This document shows positions 5,457 to 9,750 of a stretch of DNA of 9,750 nt, piece after piece. This DNA is from an uncultured Clostridia bacterium (lineage in GTDB: Bacteria > Bacillota > Clostridia > Christensenellales > Pumilibacteraceae), in NCBI GenBank assembly GCA_900553555.1, contig USEG01000020.1:1-9750 (forward strand), in the 5' to 3' direction. Each line of letters starts with the position of its first letter. The first letter of the stretch is position 1. A model generated the notes under the pieces. It saw only the letters and a program-made list of their open reading frames with translations, did not search any database and was not told where the DNA came from. The translations under genes and the position numbers were made by a program.

Positions 5457-8400
5457 CAGATTTTGTACATCTTCACGTGCATACCGAATACAGTCTGCTG
5501 GACGGAGCTACCCGTATAAACGATATTTTTCAGCGGTGCGACGAGCTAAATATGCCGGCGGTGGCCATAACCGACCACGGCAATATGTACGGCGCGCTGG
5601 ATTTCGTAAAGGCGGCGATACACCATACCGATCCCGGAGCCGATCCGTACGAGTTTATCGCACAGCGCCGCCCATTTAAGGTTAAACCCATTATTGGGTG
5701 CGAACTTTATGTCACCGAAAACATGAACGTCAAACAGTCCTACGGCGGCAAAATGCCCAAATTCAACCACCTCATATTGCTGGCAAAAAACGAAACGGGC
5801 TATAAAAATCTCATAAAGCTGGTAAGCGACGGCTATACGCGCGGACTTTATTATAAGCCGAGAGTAGATTTCGACCTTATAAGCAAACACGCCGAGGGCA
5901 TAGTATGTCTTTCGGCCTGTCTCGCGGGCGAACTGCCACAGGCGTGTCTTGCCGGCGACATGGCGCTTGCCGAAAAGGTCATCGACCGCTATAAGGCGCT
6001 GTTCGGCGAAGATTATTATATCGAGATACAGGATCACAACATTGCCGACCAAAAACGTATTCTGCCGCTACTGGTGTCGCTTGCCCGCAAAAAGGGCGTA
6101 AAAATAGTGGCTACCAACGACGTGCACTATCTCAACAAAGAGGACAGCCTTATGCAGAAGGTGCTGCAGTGCATATCGTTCCGCCGCACGCTGGACCTCG
6201 AAACCGAGCTTAAAGAGCAGCAGCAGGAAGTAGGTGACACGGTAAACGAAGACGGATATTTTCCGACGCGCGAATTTTATCTTAAATCGGGCGACGAGAT
6301 GCGGGACGTCTTTCCCACTCTGCCGGAAGCCTTAAAAAATACGCTGGAAATAGCGGACAAATGCGAGTGTTATTTTTTCCGCAAAGAGCCGCTCAATCCC
6401 TTTTATGTGCCGGAAGACGGTTCGACGCCGGAAGAGTTTATACGCAAGCTCACTTACGACGGACTTAAAAAGAAATACGGCACAGTCACAAAGGAAATAT
6501 CCGATCGCGCCGAATACGAGCTGGGCGTAATATCGAACATGCACTTTGTCGAATATTTTCTCGTCGTATGGGACTATATACATTGGTCGGAAACGCACGG
6601 AGTGCCTGTGGGCCCCGGACGCGGCAGCGGCGTGGGCAGCATTGTAGCATACGCGATAGGCATCACCAAAGTCGACCCGCTTAAATACAACTTGTTCTTC
6701 GAACGCTTTCTAAACCCCGAAAGAGTGTCCAATCCCGACTTCGACGTGGACTTTTGCGTCGAGGGACGAGAACGCACGGTGGAATACGTCGTGGAGAAAT
6801 ACGGCCGCGAAAATACCGCGCAGATAGTAACTTTCGGCACGATGGCGTCGAAGGCGGCGATAAAAGACGTGGCGCGCGTGTTTAACATGCCCTTCGACAC
6901 CGTCAATTCGATAACCAAGCTTATGCCCAAGATGATGGGAAAAAACCACATAGGACATATTCTTGGTCTACTGCCGCCGCTTAAAAAGGACGAAAATCCC
7001 GTCGTGCCCGAACTGAAAGAGATGTACGAAACCGACCCGCAGCTTAAAAACATTCTGGACATGGCGATGAAGATAGAGGGTATGCCGCGGCAGACGGGTA
7101 TGCACGCCGCCGGCGTCATTATATGCCGCGACCCGATAGACGAGCACATTCCGCTCGCCAAATCGTCGGAAGGTTACGTCGTCACGCAGTTTAACATGAT
7201 AGAGTGCGAAGAGCTGGGACTGCTTAAAATGGACTTTTTGGGACTGCGCACCGTAACGGATATCACCAAAACGCTGGAAATCATCAAAAAGACGCGCGGC
7301 GTGGATATCGACTTTTACAATAATTTTTCTTACGACGATCAGGGCGTCTTTGAAATGGTGGGCAACGGCGATACGCATGCGGTCTTTCAGCTGGAATCCG
7401 AAGGCATGAAAAAATTTATGCGCGAACTCAAGCCGTCGTCTTTGGAAGATATAATAGCCGGTATATCGCTTTATCGTCCCGGCCCCATGGACAAGATCCC
7501 CGAGTATATTTACAACAAAAAACACCCCGACGAGATAAAGTACGATCATCCCCTGTGCGAACCCATACTAAACGTCACCTACGGCATAATGGTGTACCAG
7601 GAACAGGTAATGAAGCTCGTGCAATCGCTGGGCGGCTATTCGATGGGCCGAGCGGATATCGTGCGCCGCATTATGAGCAAAAAAAAGGCAAAGGCCATGG
7701 CGGAGGAGCGCGAGATATTTATTCACGGACTGCATACGGACAAGCTGAACATTCCCGGAGCAATAGCGACGGGCGTGTCCGAAAAGGTCGCCAATAAGAT
7801 TTTTGACGACATGACGCAGTTTGCCTCATACGCGTTTAATAAGTCGCACGCCTGCGCATACGGATATCTTTCCTATCAGACGGCATTTTTGAAATGCTAT
7901 TACACCGTCGAATTTTTTACCGCGATACTCAACAACCGTATCACCGACATGGGCGAAATAACCAACTATCTCACCTACTTAAAGGAAAACGGCATAAAGG
8001 TTTTCCCGCCCAACATCAACAAATCTTATTGTGATTTTACCGTTGAAGACGGCAGCGTGCGTATAGGTATGGCGGCGATAAAAAACGTCGGCTACGGCGC
8101 GATAGAGGAAATAGTCGCCGAACGCGAGAAAAACGGCGAATTTAAAAGTTTTGTCAATTTTATCAACCGCATGGCGACGGGTCAGATAAACAAAAAGCAG
8201 ATAGAAAGCCTGATATACGCCGGCACCTTCGACTGTTTCGGGCAGACGCGCAGTCAGCTTATTGCCGTTTACGAGCAGATGCTCGACAGAGCGCTGAAAG
8301 ATAAAAAAACGCGCCTTAGCGGACAGTTTTCGCTGTTTGACGAAGAGATAAGCGGAGTAGAGGAGACCTTTAATTATCCCGACATAAAAGAGTACGACCT

Positions 8401-9064
8401 GTTTTACAAGCTGAAAATGGAAAAAGCCGTCGCAGGCGTGTATCTTACCGGACATCCCTTGGACGAATACTCCCGGCATTTGAAGAAGTTCGAGTTTAAC
8501 ACCTCGTTTTTAAAAACTTCTTCCGATGAAGAGTCCGACGCCGAACAGGTGCAAAACCCCGTCATTGACGAAAATACCGAAGTCACGATGGGCGGCATGC
8601 TGGTCGAGGCGGGACGAAAACTCAGCAAGCGCGGCACGGAGTTCGGATTGGGAAAGCTGGAAGATCTTTACGGCACGGTGGACGTCATGCTTACGGGATA
8701 CAAGTACAAAAAATTAAAACCGCTGTTTGTGCCGGAAGAGATGGTGACGATAAAGGGAAAACTGCGCGGCAACGAAAACGGCTATACTCTTATGGCGGAT
8801 TCAATAGAACCGTGGAACAAAAACGAAGCGAAGGCGAAAAACAAGAAAATTTGCTTTTATATGTCGTTTACTAAGTGCAGTCAGGATGATTTTAATAAAC
8901 TTCAGGATATTCTGCGCGCTTATCCCGGCGACGACGATTCGTACATCAAAAACACCGACGACGGAAAAGTGTATTCTGCGGGCATTAAAACGTCCGTGGG
9001 CAACGCTCTTTTGCTGGAAGTTTACGGCGTCGTGGGGGAAGGCAACATTAAAATTGCCGAATAA
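5453..9064 (+). CDS. dnaE: DNA polymerase III alpha subunit, DnaE type
   Basis: This 1203-residue C-family polymerase copies chromosomal DNA in the replisome. Domains in order: an N-terminal PHP domain (1-~280) with HLHVHTEYS, TDHGNMYG, GCE, FNHL, CLSACLAGE and ATNDVHYL; the palm and thumb with GPGRGSGVGS (387-396), NPDFDVDF with catalytic Asp431 and Asp433, and LLKMDFLGLRT with the third Asp at 594; the fingers with YRPGPMD; helix-hairpin-helix segments (about 870-950); the clamp-binding peptide QFSLF at 958-962; an OB fold (about 1040-1120); and a C-terminal domain. The three aspartates correspond to Asp401, Asp403 and Asp555 of E. coli. All nine PHP metal ligands appear present, so proofreading activity is possible. 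The ATG at 5453 has AAGGAG at 5439-5444 and overlaps the whiA stop (ATGA). Many Bacillota also carry PolC, so DnaE may not be the sole replicase. Confidence 0.97.
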   Translation: MTDFVHLHVHTEYSLLDGATRINDIFQRCDELNMPAVAITDHGNMYGALDFVKAAIHHTDPGADPYEFIAQRRPFKVKPIIGCELYVTENMNVKQSYGGKMPKFNHLILLAKNETGYKNLIKLVSDGYTRGLYYKPRVDFDLISKHAEGIVCLSACLAGELPQACLAGDMALAEKVIDRYKALFGEDYYIEIQDHNIADQKRILPLLVSLARKKGVKIVATNDVHYLNKEDSLMQKVLQCISFRRTLDLETELKEQQQEVGDTVNEDGYFPTREFYLKSGDEMRDVFPTLPEALKNTLEIADKCECYFFRKEPLNPFYVPEDGSTPEEFIRKLTYDGLKKKYGTVTKEISDRAEYELGVISNMHFVEYFLVVWDYIHWSETHGVPVGPGRGSGVGSIVAYAIGITKVDPLKYNLFFERFLNPERVSNPDFDVDFCVEGRERTVEYVVEKYGRENTAQIVTFGTMASKAAIKDVARVFNMPFDTVNSITKLMPKMMGKNHIGHILGLLPPLKKDENPVVPELKEMYETDPQLKNILDMAMKIEGMPRQTGMHAAGVIICRDPIDEHIPLAKSSEGYVVTQFNMIECEELGLLKMDFLGLRTVTDITKTLEIIKKTRGVDIDFYNNFSYDDQGVFEMVGNGDTHAVFQLESEGMKKFMRELKPSSLEDIIAGISLYRPGPMDKIPEYIYNKKHPDEIKYDHPLCEPILNVTYGIMVYQEQVMKLVQSLGGYSMGRADIVRRIMSKKKAKAMAEEREIFIHGLHTDKLNIPGAIATGVSEKVANKIFDDMTQFASYAFNKSHACAYGYLSYQTAFLKCYYTVEFFTAILNNRITDMGEITNYLTYLKENGIKVFPPNINKSYCDFTVEDGSVRIGMAAIKNVGYGAIEEIVAEREKNGEFKSFVNFINRMATGQINKKQIESLIYAGTFDCFGQTRSQLIAVYEQMLDRALKDKKTRLSGQFSLFDEEISGVEETFNYPDIKEYDLFYKLKMEKAVAGVYLTGHPLDEYSRHLKKFEFNTSFLKTSSDEESDAEQVQNPVIDENTEVTMGGMLVEAGRKLSKRGTEFGLGKLEDLYGTVDVMLTGYKYKKLKPLFVPEEMVTIKGKLRGNENGYTLMADSIEPWNKNEAKAKNKKICFYMSFTKCSQDDFNKLQDILRAYPGDDDSYIKNTDDGKVYSAGIKTSVGNALLLEVYGVVGEGNIKIAE

Positions 9065-9128
9065 AGACATTATAAAGCTAATTTTATCGCCTAATTTGTT
9101 AAAAACAGTAGATTTTTATTTTTGAATT

Positions 9129-9137
9129 TGTTATAAT
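9129..9137 (+). promoter_or_regulatory. Extended -10 promoter of pfkA
   Basis: TGT followed by TATAAT (TG at 9129-9130, hexamer 9132-9137) is a perfect extended -10 element. The -35 position 17 nt upstream (TAGATT, 9109-9114) is poor, as is typical of extended -10 promoters. Transcription would start near 9144, leaving a leader of about 25 nt with the GAGGAAA ribosome binding site at 9158-9164. I see no convincing terminator between dnaE and pfkA, so read-through from the upstream block is also possible. Confidence 0.65.
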
Positions 9138-9150
9138 ATTAGAAAAATAA

Positions 9151-9750
<600 letters not shown>

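Noticed and set aside
5546..6052. Minus-strand open frame of 168 codons inside dnaE, and several similar ones along dnaE (for example 6574-7161 and 6968-7549)
   Set aside because: They lie antisense to a highly conserved polymerase gene, have no ribosome binding site or family motif, and are expected from its codon bias.

Overview
The window is an ordinary chromosomal segment carrying housekeeping genes, all on the + strand and tightly packed. The gene set and order (murB, PHP hydrolase, whiA, dnaE, pfkA), the Bacillus-type PfkA, the class II GalT, the strong AGGAGG-like ribosome binding sites and the sigma-A-type promoters point to a Bacillota (Clostridia-like) bacterium. Base composition is intermediate and AUA is a frequent isoleucine codon. 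I see no sign of phage, insertion sequence, CRISPR, tRNA or rRNA.

Layout. (1) 1-2820: the 3' part of a class I SAM-dependent RNA methyltransferase, an RluA-family pseudouridine synthase 3 nt behind it, and a class II galactose-1-phosphate uridylyltransferase (galT) 27 nt further on. The run ends at a rho-independent terminator (about 2831-2860). (2) 2861-2986: a short AT-rich control region with one excellent promoter (TTGAAA, 17 nt, TATAAT), a weaker second -10 box and a small inverted repeat. (3) 2987-9064: an operon-like block murB > PHP phosphoesterase > whiA > dnaE, in which the genes overlap by 1, 4 and 4 nt. (4) 9065-9168: a gap with an extended -10 promoter. (5) 9169 to the edge: the first 194 codons of pfkA.

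How the genes work together: the block couples peptidoglycan precursor synthesis (MurB), a PHP metallo-phosphoesterase of unknown substrate, the cell-division/growth regulator WhiA and the DNA polymerase III alpha subunit, next to the committing step of glycolysis. This resembles the conserved clostridial neighbourhood hprK-murB-PHP-rapZ-yvcK-whiA-...-dnaE-pfkA-pyk, as I recall it. Here rapZ and yvcK are absent from the place where they are normally found, because the PHP stop codon overlaps the whiA start codon.

I did not find a convincing new biological system. The points most worth checking are the missing rapZ/yvcK pair, the murB promoter whose -10 box lies between the Shine-Dalgarno and the start codon, and the fully conserved metal-ligand set in the DnaE PHP domain, which suggests built-in proofreading.
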